Program-made: the position numbers and the translations under genes
Shown here: one piece after another, positions 62,817 to 64,000 of the stretch
How positions within the stretch are numbered: the stretch's first letter is position 1
Layout of the letters: each line of letters begins with the position of its first letter
Notes under the pieces: generated by a model
What the model was told of the DNA's origin: nothing
The model's input: the letters and a program-made list of their open reading frames with translations, nothing else
Databases searched by the model: none
From: CAZHAX01 sp964530325
GTDB taxonomy: Bacteria; Chloroflexota; Anaerolineae; B4-G1
Direction: 5' to 3'
Length of the DNA stretch: 64,000 nt
Assembly (NCBI GenBank): GCA_964530325.1
Contig: CAZHAX010000010.1
Coordinates: forward strand, 1-64,000

Positions 62817-64000
62817 CTACAAGCGGATGATCGACCCACAGTAGTCGCACTTGATCTCCCGCATGCCGCGGACGATTTCCACGTCGAGCGTCGCGCCACA
62901 CGTGGTGCACTTGGTGGGCGCTTTCCTCGCTGCTTCGACCGCGGTCTCGTCCTTCGGACTGGTCCGCTCGTTGGCTATCTCGCCTGACCGGACCCTGCCG
63001 ATGAGCGCCGCCCACTCATCATTGTCGGCCCCGATGACCCGCATGGTGACGCCGCTCAGGTCAGCGTCCGACGTGAACACGATATCGAGCAGCTGCTTGC
63101 TGCCCAGGAAGCCCTTCTGGCTGGTCTTGACTTCCTCGATCTGCCCCACCGTCACTGCGAATAGGGTTTCCTGGAGTTTCTCCTTCTCGGTGGCAATGAA
63201 GAGCACCTTCTTCGTGGTGACCTCCTCCTTCTGCTCGAAGATAAGCCTCTCATCCGTCACCAACAGCACCCCCTCGGGGCCGTCCTTCTTCGACTTCATG
63301 TACTGGGCGCGCACGGCCAGGACGGGGTCCTCAGCAGGGTACAGCTCGAAGGTTGCCTCGTCTACCTGATCGAGCAGCCACCGGATCTGTTCTATCTGCG
63401 TGCGGCACTGCTGGAGGTTTGTCTGGACATTCTCGTAGAGGGCCTCGACAGCCGACTGTGCGGCGCCGACCTTGTGCTCGAGTGTGTCAATAGTGCTGCT
63501 CGCCCGCCCAATCGCGGCGGAACCGCCGCTGGCGGCCTGGCGCAGCGCGCTCTCCGCCGCGGAGGCATCCATCTCCAGGTCCCGCGTTCGACGGTCGATC
63601 TCCTGGGCGACACGGTCTCGCGTCTCATCCCACTGCTCGGCCAGCACGCGCAGCTTCTGGTCCAGGAAGGAGCGGAACACGTATCCGCGCGTTCGCAGCG
63701 CCTCTACCTCGGCAGGGAGCATCGAGAGCCCGCTCTCGATATCTCCCATCTCTTGTCGCGCCTCGTTCAAGAGAAGTGATTCCTGGAGGCGACCGAGTCT
63801 GTCCTGCAGGCTGCCTAGCTCGGCCGGCGCTCCGGCGACCGCAACGGCACCGGCTGCTGCTGCCCCCCCCACAGCGGCAGCGCCCACGGCCGCGCTGCTG
63901 ATGTGGCTGGGTGGACGCTTGACGCTCTTGATTGCGCTAGGCCTCGGCGCCGTTGTCGTTTGCTTTGTGAGAGGCTTCTTCGTCTTGACCGTCTTCTGCG
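62817..64000 (-). CDS. Coiled-coil/PH-like/zinc-ribbon protein, N-terminus beyond the window
   Basis: The frame is open to the right edge, so at least 394 residues are visible and the true start lies outside. From the edge: a Lys/Thr/Pro-rich stretch (KTVKTKKPLTKQTTTAPRPS), an Ala/Gly-rich segment that may be a membrane or flexible piece, about 170 residues of coiled coil (LQDRLGRLQESLLLNEARQE to LLDQVDEATFE), a GRAM/PH-like domain (GVLLVTDERLIFEQKEEV, KKVLFIATEKEK) and a terminal zinc ribbon with CTTC and CDYC. A GTG at 63887 could be an internal start. Likely a scaffold or envelope protein; function unknown. Confidence 0.65.
   Translation of the reverse strand, partial: QKTVKTKKPLTKQTTTAPRPSAIKSVKRPPSHISSAAVGAAAVGGAAAAGAVAVAGAPAELGSLQDRLGRLQESLLLNEARQEMGDIESGLSMLPAEVEALRTRGYVFRSFLDQKLRVLAEQWDETRDRVAQEIDRRTRDLEMDASAAESALRQAASGGSAAIGRASSTIDTLEHKVGAAQSAVEALYENVQTNLQQCRTQIEQIRWLLDQVDEATFELYPAEDPVLAVRAQYMKSKKDGPEGVLLVTDERLIFEQKEEVTTKKVLFIATEKEKLQETLFAVTVGQIEEVKTSQKGFLGSKQLLDIVFTSDADLSGVTMRVIGADNDEWAALIGRVRSGEIANERTSPKDETAVEAARKAPTKCTTCGATLDVEIVRGMREIKCDYCGSIIRL

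Noticed and set aside
1..64000. tRNA, rRNA, CRISPR, insertion sequences, prophage or attachment sites
   Set aside because: I looked for T-loop-like motifs, regular spaced repeats, transposase or integrase motifs and direct-repeat flanks and saw none I could support; short tRNA-like strings were isolated and lacked arms.

Overview
The window is GC-rich bacterial chromosome and most resembles an uncultured member of the Chloroflexota (Anaerolineae/Caldilineae-like). This is inferred from gene content, not from a database search. The pointers are GT-C membrane proteins with C-terminal beta modules, Thr/Pro-rich lipoprotein linkers, secreted proteins with a FLPLMMR-type motif, a DUF1015 protein next to serA and a class V aminotransferase, and an RsmD with APPQY in place of the usual NPPF/DPPY. 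A run of exactly 100 N at 27594-27693 shows it is a scaffold, probably metagenome-derived. I saw no tRNA, rRNA, CRISPR array, transposase or phage gene.

Layout. 1-14.9 kb: one long plus-strand operon behind a near-consensus promoter. It holds seven polytopic GT-C/PMT-like proteins and one YbhN-like flippase-type protein, mostly joined by 4-base stop/start overlaps. 15-18.1 kb: two secreted proteins sharing a C-terminal lectin-like domain, closed by a perfect hairpin. 18.2-19.9 kb: a FemAB/BioF2-like acyltransferase and a lipoprotein. 20-24.3 kb: fur-feoA-feoB-yibE/F-feoC-like iron operon with a Fur-box-like palindrome at the promoter. 24.3-30 kb: methyltransferases, a PanE-like dehydrogenase, cobO and membrane proteins, broken by the assembly gap. 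30.2-35.2 kb: a TrmB-type regulator, three tandem ICMT/PEMT-like methyltransferases, a CDP-alcohol phosphatidyltransferase, a cupin and a HAD-IB phosphatase, which looks like a lipid head-group or methylation locus. 35.3-41 kb: cold-shock protein, a Vps62-like/PrsW fusion, NUDIX, SagB-like nitroreductase and an M32 carboxypeptidase.

41.2-52.5 kb is housekeeping: trmFO, another GT-C protein, rsmD divergent from rel, a SurA-like chaperone, rpsF-ssb-rpsR, pyrG and a roadblock protein. 52.7-59.8 kb is the most striking part. A 1074-residue serine hydroxymethyltransferase/T-protein fusion is read leftward. A serine-synthesis operon (class V aminotransferase, 3-phosphoglycerate dehydrogenase, DUF1015) is read rightward. 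Their two promoters sit back to back, and the rightward transcript begins with a tandem glycine riboswitch followed by an 11-bp stem that would hide the Shine-Dalgarno sequence. Glycine level is therefore physically linked to serine/glycine/one-carbon flux. 59.8-64 kb: a membrane-anchored protein, tilS, an EF-Tu domain-2-like mini protein, and a coiled-coil/zinc-ribbon protein that runs off the right edge.

Promoters of the form TTGNNN-N16/17-TANNNT recur throughout and were used to choose starts and operons.
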